64,000 bases of DNA from CADEED01 sp043747875 (GTDB taxonomy: Bacteria > Pseudomonadota > Gammaproteobacteria > Steroidobacterales > Steroidobacteraceae), in assembly GCA_043747875.1 (NCBI GenBank), contig JAYTOI010000009.1, positions 62,001 through 126,000 of the forward strand. Reading direction: 5' to 3'. The position numbers were made by a program, and so were the translations under genes. Each line of letters begins with the position of its first letter. Position 1 is the first letter of the stretch. Below are positions 55,122 to 64,000 of the stretch, one piece after another. The notes below the pieces were generated by a model. That model was not told the origin of the DNA. It did not search any database and worked only from the letters and a program-made list of their open reading frames with translations.

Positions 55122-56792
55122 ATGCCGGTGCTGGATTCCAAAGTCGATAGGAAGAGCGCGGAATTCGCGGCCAACGGGCGGGCGCAACGCGCCCTCGTGG
55201 CACAGTTACGCGACCGGCAGCGAGCCGTCAGCCTGGGCGGCGGCGAGGCCGCGCGCGCCAGGCACGTGGCGCGCGGGAAATTGTTGCCCCGCGATCGCGT
55301 GGAGATGCTGCTCGACCCCGGCGCGCCGTTCCTCGAGCTCTCGCCGCTGGCGTCGTTCGGCATGTATGACGACGAGTGCCCGGGCGCGGGGCTCGTCACC
55401 GGCATCGGGCGCGTGTCGGGGCGTGAGTGCGTCATCGTCTGCAACGACCCGACGGTGAAGGGCGGTACCTACTACCCGGTCTCCATCAAGAAGCATCTGC
55501 GCGCGCAACGCATCGCCGAGGAGAACCGGCTGCCGTGCATCTATCTAGTGGATTCCGGCGGCGCGCACCTGCCGAGCCAGGACGAGGTGTTTCCCGACCA
55601 GGAGCACTTCGGCCGCATCTTCTTCAACCAGGCCAACATGTCGGCCGCCGGAATTCCGCAGATCGCCGTGGTCATGGGTTCGTGCACCGCCGGCGGCGCG
55701 TATGTGCCCGCGATGAGCGACGAATCCATCATCGTGCGCAACCAGGGCACCATCTTCCTCGGCGGTCCGCCGCTGGTGAAGGCCGCCACGGGCGAAGTAG
55801 TGAGCGCCGAAGAGCTGGGCGGTGGCGAGGTGCATGCGCAGACGTCGGGTGTCGTGGATCATCTGGCCGAGAACGACACGCATGCGCTCGGTATCGCGCG
55901 GCGGATCGTCGCGGGCCTGGAAAAGCGGACCGATGGAACAAAGGGGACAGATCTATCTTCCGCGACCGCCGGCTCGCGATCAGACGCGCTGCAATACGCG
56001 GACAATAGACCTGTGCCCTTTGTTCCGCCCCGGCACTCCGTCGACGATCTGTACGGCCTGATACCCGCCGATCCGCGCAAGCCCTTCGATGCGCGCGAGA
56101 TCATCGCGCGCATTGTCGACGGCAGCGACTTGGACGAATGGAAGGCGCGCTTCGGCACCACGCTCATCACCGGCTTCGCCCGCATCCACGGCATGCGGGT
56201 CGGCATCCTCGCGAACAATGGCATCCTGTTCTCGGAGTCCGCGCAGAAGGGCGCGCACTTCATCGAACTGTGCTGCCAGCGGCGCATCCCGCTCGTGTTC
56301 CTGCAGAACATCACAGGCTTCATGGTGGGCAAGAAATACGAAAACGAGGGCATCGCGCGCCACGGCGCCAAGATGGTCACCGCCGTCGCATGCGCGCGCG
56401 TGCCGAAGTTCACCGTCATCGTCGGTGGCAGCTTCGGCGCGGGAAACTACGGCATGTGCGGCCGCGCCTATGGCCCGCGCTTCCTGTGGACCTGGCCGAA
56501 CTCGCGTATCTCCGTCATGGGCGGCGAGCAGGCCGCGAACGTGCTCGCGACGGTGCGGCGCGACGCCATCGAGGCGAAGGGTGGCGCCTGGAGCGCGGAC
56601 GAAGAGTCGGCGTTCAAACTACCCATCCGCGAGCAGTACGAGCGACAGGGCAATCCGTACTACGCCACGGCGCGCCTGTGGGACGATGGCGTCATCGATC
56701 CGGCCGATACCCGCACCTGCCTCGCGCTGGGACTGGCCGTGAGCCTGCGGCAACCCGTGCCCGAAACGCGCTTCGGCGTCTTCCGTATGTGA
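55122..56792 (+). CDS. liuB: 3-methylcrotonyl-CoA carboxylase, carboxyltransferase (beta) subunit, with an inserted repeat
   Basis: 556 residues, about 20 more than usual. Start MPVLDSKVDRKSAEFAANG matches the family; the ATG at 55122 has no Shine-Dalgarno and sits two bases after the operator, so the leader is very short. Two crotonase-fold halves are visible: CIYLVDSGGAHLPSQDEVFP, VVMGSCTAGGAYVPAMSDE, IFLGGPPLVKAATGE, then LVFLQNITGFMVGKKYENEG and VVGGSFGAGNYGMCGRAYGP. Between them, residues about 272-302 (TDGTKGTDLSSATAG to NRPVPFVPP) are encoded by a miniature inverted repeat and are foreign to the family; the catalytic regions are untouched. It carboxylates 3-methylcrotonyl-CoA with LiuD. 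Confidence 0.93.
   Translation: MPVLDSKVDRKSAEFAANGRAQRALVAQLRDRQRAVSLGGGEAARARHVARGKLLPRDRVEMLLDPGAPFLELSPLASFGMYDDECPGAGLVTGIGRVSGRECVIVCNDPTVKGGTYYPVSIKKHLRAQRIAEENRLPCIYLVDSGGAHLPSQDEVFPDQEHFGRIFFNQANMSAAGIPQIAVVMGSCTAGGAYVPAMSDESIIVRNQGTIFLGGPPLVKAATGEVVSAEELGGGEVHAQTSGVVDHLAENDTHALGIARRIVAGLEKRTDGTKGTDLSSATAGSRSDALQYADNRPVPFVPPRHSVDDLYGLIPADPRKPFDAREIIARIVDGSDLDEWKARFGTTLITGFARIHGMRVGILANNGILFSESAQKGAHFIELCCQRRIPLVFLQNITGFMVGKKYENEGIARHGAKMVTAVACARVPKFTVIVGGSFGAGNYGMCGRAYGPRFLWTWPNSRISVMGGEQAANVLATVRRDAIEAKGGAWSADEESAFKLPIREQYERQGNPYYATARLWDDGVIDPADTRTCLALGLAVSLRQPVPETRFGVFRM
55935..56026. repeat. Miniature inverted-repeat insertion inside liuB
   Basis: The ends are a 23-base inverted repeat: 55935-55957 begins GGAACAAAGGGGACAGATC, and the reverse complement of 56004-56026 begins GGAACAAAGGGCACAGGTC; three positions differ overall. 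The unit is about 92 bases long and keeps the reading frame open. Its core AAAGGGGACAGATCTAT recurs at 63260-63276. This looks like a REP/MITE-type mobile element domesticated within a coding sequence. Confidence 0.75.
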
Positions 56793-56802
56793 CGTGGAAT
56801 CC

Positions 56803-57597
56803 ATGACTCACTACCAACACCTCGAGATCGAGCAGCGTCGTGCCGTGCGCTGGCTGTGGCTCAACCGCCCCGAAGTCCGCAACGCGTTCAACGACACGCT
56901 GATCGGCGAGATCGCGGCCGCATTCGCGGCGGTCGAGGCCTGCGCGGACACGCGCGTGGTGGTGGTGGCCGCGCGCGGGCCGGCGTTCTGCGCCGGCGCC
57001 GACCTCAACTGGATGCGCGCCATGGCCGCGTACAGCCACGCGGACAATCATGCCGACGCGCTGCGCGTGGCGCGCATGTTCCACGCCGTGCATTCCTGTT
57101 CGAAGCCGGTCATCGCACGCGTGCAGGGCGACGCGTACGGTGGCGGTGTCGGTCTCGCGGCCGCCTGCGACATCGTGATCGCGTCGGACAAGGTCAATTT
57201 CGGTCTGTCGGAAGTGCGGCTCGGCATCGTCGCCGCCACGATCTCGCCGCATCTGGTGCGCGCCATGGGTGCACGCCAGGCCGCGCGCTACATGCTGACG
57301 GCCGAGAAGTTCTCGGCGGCGCAGGCGAAGGATCTGGGCCTGGTGCACGAGCTCACGAAAGAGAACGGGCTCGACTCCGAAGTCGAGCGCGTCGCCCAGG
57401 TGCTGCTGTCTTCCAGCCCCGCGGCGCTGGCCGCCACGAAGAAGCTGCTGGCCGACGTGGTGGAGGCACCCATCGACGACGTGCTGCTGGCGGCCACTGC
57501 CAAGTGCATCGCCGATGCGCGCGTGTCGTCCGAGGGACGCGAGGGCATCGCGGCCTTCCTCGAGAAGCGCGCGCCATCCTGGATGCCGAAAAGCTAG
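56803..57597 (+). CDS. liuC: Methylglutaconyl-CoA hydratase (enoyl-CoA hydratase family)
   Basis: 264 residues. Crotonase motifs are RPEVRNAFND, GPAFCAGADLNWMR (oxyanion hole) and AYGGGVGLAAACDIVIAS, followed by FGLSEVRLGIVAATISP. It hydrates 3-methylglutaconyl-CoA to HMG-CoA in leucine breakdown; the specific substrate is inferred from its place between liuB and liuD. The ATG at 56803 gives the normal N-terminus; a GTG at 56794 is possible. Three bases separate it from liuD. Confidence 0.88.
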   Translation: MTHYQHLEIEQRRAVRWLWLNRPEVRNAFNDTLIGEIAAAFAAVEACADTRVVVVAARGPAFCAGADLNWMRAMAAYSHADNHADALRVARMFHAVHSCSKPVIARVQGDAYGGGVGLAAACDIVIASDKVNFGLSEVRLGIVAATISPHLVRAMGARQAARYMLTAEKFSAAQAKDLGLVHELTKENGLDSEVERVAQVLLSSSPAALAATKKLLADVVEAPIDDVLLAATAKCIADARVSSEGREGIAAFLEKRAPSWMPKS

Positions 57598-57599
57598 CG

Positions 57600-59582
<1,983 letters not shown>

Positions 59583-59738
59583 GTCGTCGCGCCGGTCCTC
59601 GTCTTCGGACCCGGCCGCGCGCGGTTCCGGGGCCGGCCTAGCTCGCCCGAGGCCCGGATACGACGAGCCGCGTCGAGAGCTCGGTGTGGCGGGTTATGCT
59701 TCGGCGCTCGGTCTCACGCCCCAATCCCCGGAGTCACC

Positions 59739-61772
59739 ATGTCGAAGTCCTGGTTCGCGACTGCCCTCGCAATGTCGTTGGTCGCGGGCACTGCCCACGC
59801 CGCCGAAACCACGCGCTACGTCGCGCTCGTCGCCGGGGGCAAGGATCGCGCCGGTCATCAGACCGTCGTGCGCGACGGCGACCGGTACCGCGTCGACTAT
59901 CTATTCAAGGACAACGGCCGCGGTCCCGAGCTCAAGGAGCAATATACGGTCGGGGTCGACGGCACGTTCACGCGTTATCACGTCGCGGGCACCTCGACGT
60001 ACGGCTCGCTGGTCGATGAGACCTTCACGCGCAGCGGCGCGACGGCGCGCTGGAAGTCCACATCCGACCAGGGCGAGCAGAAGGTCGAGGGGACGGCGCT
60101 GTACTCGCCGCTGTCCGGTACGCCGGCGACGTTCTCAGTCCTGATCGCGGCGTTGGCCAAGCGCCCGGACGGCAGGATTCCGATGATTCCGAGCGGCACG
60201 CTGACGGCGCGCAAGCTCGTCGAGGCCGAGGTCGCGAACGGCGCGCAGAAGCGCACCGTGCAATTGCTGGCGTTCACCGGTGTCGGCTTCTCGCCGGTGA
60301 CGGCGTGGGCGACCACGGGCGCCACGCCACGCCTGTTCGCGTTCATCTTCCCAGGCTATCTACAACTCATCGAGGAGGGCTGGGAGAAGAACGGTGCGGC
60401 GCTCGAGGAACGGCAGAACGCGGCCGAGAAGGAGCTGCTGGTCGATTTCAACCAGCGCCTGTCGCATCCGCTGGCCGGCTCGACTCTGATCCGCAACGCG
60501 CGGGTGTTCGACAGCGAGCGCGCGACGCTGGGTACCGCGAGCGATGTGCTCATCAGCGACGGCCGCATCATCGCCGTCGAGCATTCGGGGACGGCGAAGC
60601 TTGCCGCGGACCGCACCATCGACGCCGCGGGGCGTGTCCTGCTGCCGGGGCTCTTCGACATGCACGTTCACGCCGGTTTCTGGGACGGCGGCCTGCACCT
60701 CGGCGCCGGCATCACCAGCGTGCGCGACATGGGCAACGACAATGCCACGCTGGCGCAGATCATCGCGCAGGAGAAGGCAGGTAGTTTGTTGATGCCGCGC
60801 GTCGTGCCCGCGGGGTTCATCGAGGGCGAGAGCCCGAACGCCTCGCGCAGCGATTTCGTCATCAAGAACCTGGCTGAGGCCAGGCACGCGGTGGACTGGT
60901 ACCACGAGCACGGCTTCGGCCAGGTCAAGATCTACAACTCGTTTCCGAAGGAAATCCTTGCGGAGACCGCGGCGTATGCGCACTCCAAGGGCATGCGCGT
61001 CAGCGGCCACATCCCGGTGTTCCTGCGCGCGCGCGATGCGGTGCTGGCGGGCTACGACGAGATCCAGCACATCAACCAGGTGCTGCTGAACTTCCTGGTC
61101 ACCGACCAGACCGATACGCGCACGCTCGAGCGGTTCTATCTACCCGCGGAGAAGGTCGCCGACCTCGACTTCGACAGCCCGGCGGTGCGCGACTTCATCG
61201 CCCTGCTGGCGGAGCGCCAAGTGGTCATCGATTCGACGCTGGCGACGTTCAATTTCATCCGCCAGGCCGAGGGCGTGCTGTCGCAGGAGTTTGCCGCGGT
61301 GGCCGATCACGTTCCGCCGGACGTGCGCCGCGGCTTCTTCCAGGCGCAGATGAAGATCCCCGACGCCAGGACATTGGCGCGCTACGAAAAGTCGTACGCA
61401 AAGATGATCGAGTTCACGGGCCGCATGTACCGCGCGGGCATTCCGCTGGTCGCGGGTACCGATGACATCGCGGGTTTCACGCTGCAACGCGAGCTCGAAC
61501 TGTACGTCGAGGCGGGCCTCACGCCGTCGCAGGTGCTGCAGATCGCGACGTACAACGGTGCGAAGTATGCGCGCGTGCTCGACGATCGCGGCGTCATCGC
61601 GCCCGGCAAGCGCGCCGACCTGATCCTCGTCGATGGTGAGCCGACGCGGAACATCTCGGACATCCGCAAGGTGGCGCTGGTCATCAAGGGTGACGTGGCG
61701 TACTACCCGAGCGAGGTGCTCGAGGGATTGGGCGTGAAGCCCTTCACGGCGCCGCTTCAGATCGGCCCGTGA
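59739..61772 (+). CDS. Exported metal-dependent amidohydrolase
   Basis: 677 residues. Signal peptide (ATALAMSLVAGTAHA, cleavage before AETT). The first ~240 residues form a beta-rich extra domain; then an amidohydrolase barrel with DMHVHAG (His309, His311), VKIYNSF (bridging Lys), SGHIPVF and IQHINQV (His), and AGTDDIAG (Asp). It ends with a KRADLILVDGEP segment typical of imidazolonepropionase-like/Xaa-Pro-type members. All metal ligands appear present. It probably acts in the periplasm on a cyclic amide or peptide; the substrate cannot be told. Confidence 0.88.
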   Translation: MSKSWFATALAMSLVAGTAHAAETTRYVALVAGGKDRAGHQTVVRDGDRYRVDYLFKDNGRGPELKEQYTVGVDGTFTRYHVAGTSTYGSLVDETFTRSGATARWKSTSDQGEQKVEGTALYSPLSGTPATFSVLIAALAKRPDGRIPMIPSGTLTARKLVEAEVANGAQKRTVQLLAFTGVGFSPVTAWATTGATPRLFAFIFPGYLQLIEEGWEKNGAALEERQNAAEKELLVDFNQRLSHPLAGSTLIRNARVFDSERATLGTASDVLISDGRIIAVEHSGTAKLAADRTIDAAGRVLLPGLFDMHVHAGFWDGGLHLGAGITSVRDMGNDNATLAQIIAQEKAGSLLMPRVVPAGFIEGESPNASRSDFVIKNLAEARHAVDWYHEHGFGQVKIYNSFPKEILAETAAYAHSKGMRVSGHIPVFLRARDAVLAGYDEIQHINQVLLNFLVTDQTDTRTLERFYLPAEKVADLDFDSPAVRDFIALLAERQVVIDSTLATFNFIRQAEGVLSQEFAAVADHVPPDVRRGFFQAQMKIPDARTLARYEKSYAKMIEFTGRMYRAGIPLVAGTDDIAGFTLQRELELYVEAGLTPSQVLQIATYNGAKYARVLDDRGVIAPGKRADLILVDGEPTRNISDIRKVALVIKGDVAYYPSEVLEGLGVKPFTAPLQIGP

Positions 61773-61933
61773 GCGCAGGCCATATTCGACGGTGGTGCTG
61801 ACGCCGATGACATTGAGCATCCGCGCGGTAGCCGCATTCGTCGCGTAGCCGGGATGCGCGTGCTGCCCGCCAATCATGCCCCCAAAATGGCAGCTTCGCG
61901 CGGTTCACGTTGCCGCGCGGGCGCGCCCGGCGA

Positions 61934-62497
61934 TCAGCCCGGAAAATCCAGCATCGCGTCCTGCACACTGGCCGCCTTGCCCGGCGCGACCGAGGCGCCC
62001 AACCCGCCGCCCGTGTAGATCAATCCGACGATGTGATCGTCGGCCGCGAGGCCCAAGGCCTTCTTCACGTCCGTGTCGTATGCAGCCTCGCCGGTTTTCC
62101 ACGCGGCCGCGTATCCGAGCGCGTGCAAGGCCAACAAGATGTTCTGCGCCGCCGCGCCGGCCGCGAGGATCTGCTCGATGGCGGGCACCTTGGTCGCGGG
62201 CACGATGCGGCACGCGACCAGGATGATGAGCGGAGCGCGCATCGCCTTGTCGCGCTCGCGCTGCAGGTCGCCCTCGGACAGTCCCGGGATGCGGCGCGCC
62301 GCGGACGCGGCGAGCAGCTCGCCGAACTTGCGGCGCTGGGAACCCTCGATGAACATGAATCGCCAGGGTCGCAGGCGGCCGTGATCGGGCGCGTGCACCG
62401 CGGCCTGCAGGACGGTGGCCAGGTGTTCTTTGGTGGGGGGCGTCTCGCCGTAGGTCTTGGCGGTGGCGCGCGTGGTCAGCGCTTCGATGGCGTCCAT
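61934..62497 (-). CDS. Nitroreductase family protein (YdjA-like)
   Basis: 187 residues, short single-domain nitroreductase size. ALTTRATAKTYGETPPT, HAPDHGRLRPWRFMFIEGSQ and AAGAAAQNILLALHALGYAA are the FMN-binding and dimer parts of the YdjA subgroup. It would use NAD(P)H to reduce nitro- or quinone-like compounds in the cytoplasm. Start at ATG 62497 (MDAIEAL), 18 bases after yebC on the same strand, so the two probably share a transcript. Confidence 0.87.
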   Translation of the reverse strand: MDAIEALTTRATAKTYGETPPTKEHLATVLQAAVHAPDHGRLRPWRFMFIEGSQRRKFGELLAASAARRIPGLSEGDLQRERDKAMRAPLIILVACRIVPATKVPAIEQILAAGAAAQNILLALHALGYAAAWKTGEAAYDTDVKKALGLAADDHIVGLIYTGGGLGASVAPGKAASVQDAMLDFPG

Positions 62498-62515
62498 AAA
62501 TAGTTAGACTTGGAT

Positions 62516-63238
62516 CTAAACGAGTGAATGATAGACGTGCTGGACGTCGTCGTTCTGCTCGAGGCTGTCGACCAGCTCGAGCACCTCGGTGGCCTGCGCC
62601 TCCGGCAGCTCGACCGGCGTAGTGCAGATGTATTCGTGCGCCGCGGACATGGGGTGGATGCCGCGCTTCTCGAGCGCTTCCTGCATGTGGCCGGACTGCG
62701 GGAACTCGCAACGCGCAACGATCTGCGGCTCGCCTTTCTCGCCGGTGCTGTCGCCCATCTCGTCGAGGCCGTGGTCCATGAGATAGAGCTCGAGATCGTC
62801 GTGATCGATGCCTTCGGGATTCAGGCGGAACACGCCCATCTTGCGGAACTGGAATGCGACGCTGCCCGTGCTGCCGAGATTGCCGCTGCCCTTGGAGAGG
62901 ATGGCGCGCACCTGCGCGACGGTACGCGTGGGATTGTCCGTGGCGGCTTCGACCATGAGCGCGACGCCGTGCGGCGCGTAGCCCTCGTAGATGATCTGTT
63001 CGTAGGCCGCCGCGTCCTTGCCGGTGGCCCGCTTGATCGCCGCCTCGACCTTGTCCTTCGGCATGTTCAGTGCGCGGCTGTTTTGCACCGCGCGGCGCAA
63101 CGCCGGATTCGAACTCGGATCGCTGCCGCCGGCCTTGACGGCCATGTTGATGTCTTTCGAAATGCGCGCGAACTGCTTGGCCATGCGGTCCCAGCGCGCG
63201 AACATCGTGTGCTTTCGAACTTCGAAAATTCTTCCCAT
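62516..63238 (-). CDS. yebC: YebC/PmpR-family protein
   Basis: 240 residues over the full family length. MGRIFEVRKHTMFARWDRMA, FARISKDINMAVKAGG, NMPKDKVEAAIKRATG and YEGYAPHGVALMVEAATDN, NLGSTGSVAFQF are diagnostic. Long annotated as a transcriptional regulator; some family members have been linked to ribosome rescue at proline stretches. Start at ATG 63238; the upstream space holds a strong hairpin (63283-63307). Confidence 0.94.
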   Translation of the reverse strand: MGRIFEVRKHTMFARWDRMAKQFARISKDINMAVKAGGSDPSSNPALRRAVQNSRALNMPKDKVEAAIKRATGKDAAAYEQIIYEGYAPHGVALMVEAATDNPTRTVAQVRAILSKGSGNLGSTGSVAFQFRKMGVFRLNPEGIDHDDLELYLMDHGLDEMGDSTGEKGEPQIVARCEFPQSGHMQEALEKRGIHPMSAAHEYICTTPVELPEAQATEVLELVDSLEQNDDVQHVYHSLV

Positions 63239-63257
63239 GCCGCGAATTCTCGCAGAG

Positions 63258-63307
63258 ATAAAGGGGACAGATCTATTTTTCGGGAAATGGGGACTGTCCC
63301 CATTTCC
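63258..63307. repeat. REP-like element with strong hairpin
   Basis: AAAGGGGACAGATCTATTTT (from 63260) repeats the core of the inverted-repeat element in liuB. It is followed by GGAAATGGGGAC-T-GTCCCCATTTCC (63283-63307), a perfect 12-base-pair stem with a one-base centre. It lies between the cyclophilin and yebC genes on their shared strand and could also weaken or stop read-through. Confidence 0.65.
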
Positions 63308-63312
63308 GGCGC

Positions 63313-64000
63313 CTATTTGGCGTCGCGGACCGGCGGGTTGATGGAGCACACCTCGGTGTGCCCCGCGGGTGTCACGAACCAGTCTTCGCGGCGGTTGCGC
63401 CGCGACTCCACGTACTTCGCGAACAGCGGCGTGTCGGTGCGCAGCACCTCGAGCGCGATGCGCTCGGAGGCGGGCAGTTCGGAGGCGCGCCGCAGGGATT
63501 TGATCGCAATGCGCTGTTCGGGTTTCTCGAAGAAGCCGAGCGGGCCGGTGCCGCGCGGCAGCGTCGACAGCAGCTCCATGCCGCGTAGTACGCGGCCGAG
63601 GAGCACGATGTTGCGGTCGAGATGCCGTGGCGCGTGGCCGATGACCACGTACAGCTCGGCGCCGCTGCCGGTGTCCGGCCAATTGTCGCGCCCCACGCCG
63701 AGCGTGCCGTAACAGTGCGTCATCCACACCTGGCCCGCAGGCTTGCGCTCCACGCCAACCGGAAAGCCGTCTATCCAGCCGGTCTCGCGCGAGAAACCAT
63801 CCGGGTCCGGTAGTTTGACGAACGGCAGGGACTTGCTCCAGGCCATGGTGAACTCGCCGGGGATCTTGCGCTTCGCGCTTTCGGTCGGTCGCGCCTGGTC
63901 CGCGTCGCCCCACTGCACGACGTAGTTTTCCTGCGAACGCACGATGGCCAGCCCGTCGAAGAACCTCTCCGCAACGAGCGCTTCGATGTTGGCGACGTGA
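63313..64000 (-). CDS. Cyclophilin-type peptidyl-prolyl isomerase (5' end outside window)
   Basis: At least 229 residues; the frame runs off the right edge. The visible start reads HVANIEALVAERFFDGLAIV, then RSQENYVVQWGD, matching the cyclophilin FDGLxFHR...QGGD region, with FDGL, Arg and GD kept but His replaced by Val. Later FGVGRDNWPDTGSGAELYVV and LDRNIVLLGRVLRGMELLS correspond to the second half of the fold. It is longer than simple bacterial PpiB and is probably an exported or multidomain form, which cannot be decided without the N-terminus. TAG stop at 63313. Confidence 0.82.
   Translation of the reverse strand, partial: HVANIEALVAERFFDGLAIVRSQENYVVQWGDADQARPTESAKRKIPGEFTMAWSKSLPFVKLPDPDGFSRETGWIDGFPVGVERKPAGQVWMTHCYGTLGVGRDNWPDTGSGAELYVVIGHAPRHLDRNIVLLGRVLRGMELLSTLPRGTGPLGFFEKPEQRIAIKSLRRASELPASERIALEVLRTDTPLFAKYVESRRNRREDWFVTPAGHTEVCSINPPVRDAK

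Noticed and set aside
59583..59660. GC-rich hairpin after liuD as terminator
   Set aside because: Inverted GC segments are present but no T-tract follows; too weak to call.
61773..61933. Possible gene remnant before the nitroreductase
   Set aside because: A short open minus-strand stretch exists but I could not match it to any protein.

Overview
The window is high-G+C proteobacterial DNA with very dense coding. The mix of giant Rhs proteins, a Gram-negative flagellar set with P- and L-ring genes, a leucine-catabolism (liu) cluster and yebC fits a gammaproteobacterium, perhaps a Steroidobacteraceae or Nevskiales relative. That placement is a guess from gene content, not a measurement.

Layout. 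(1) 1-28118: two tandem giant Rhs/YD-repeat toxin genes, the first cut by the left edge. Each is followed by a small gene that overlaps its stop codon as ATGA and is the likely immunity gene. Tip 1 looks like an ADP-ribosyltransferase-type fold paired with a double-CxxC protein. Tip 2 looks like an HNH-type nuclease paired with a SMI1/KNR4-like protein. (2) 28119-29198: an rhs graveyard holding a frameshifted rhs fragment and degenerate copies of the leader found before the second rhs gene. (3) 29199-49145: one uninterrupted 20-kb run of 26 plus-strand genes for a flagellum-type machine: the export gate (fliQ fliR flhB flhA, fliO fliP), ATPase complex (fliH fliI fliJ), MS ring and rod (fliF fliE flgB flgC flgF flgG), P and L rings (flgA flgH flgI), hook (flgD flgE fliK-like), C-ring proteins and a FliA-type sigma factor. 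No filament, cap, junction, FlgJ, FlgM/FlgN, FliL, stator or chemotaxis gene is present. FliG is cut down to about 155 residues and FliM is replaced by a short SPOA protein without a CheY-binding motif. (4) 49152-50056: two minus-strand genes, one unknown and one TPR. (5) 50724-52867: a small outer-membrane barrel protein and a Tat-exported Gfo/Idh/MocA oxidoreductase. (6) 53132-59582: a GntR regulator and the liuA / liuBCD genes for leucine/isovalerate breakdown, diverging around a perfect palindromic operator; liuB carries an in-frame miniature inverted-repeat insertion. (7) 59739-64000: an exported amidohydrolase, a nitroreductase, yebC and a cyclophilin cut by the right edge.

The most interesting object is the hook-basal-body machine. 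It keeps every export and rod/ring/hook part but lacks propeller, stator and most of the switch, which suggests a non-motile, flagellum-derived secretion or surface structure. Its neighbour rhs genes have no visible secretion signal, so a link between the two is an open and testable idea. No tRNA, rRNA, CRISPR array, intact insertion sequence or prophage was seen.
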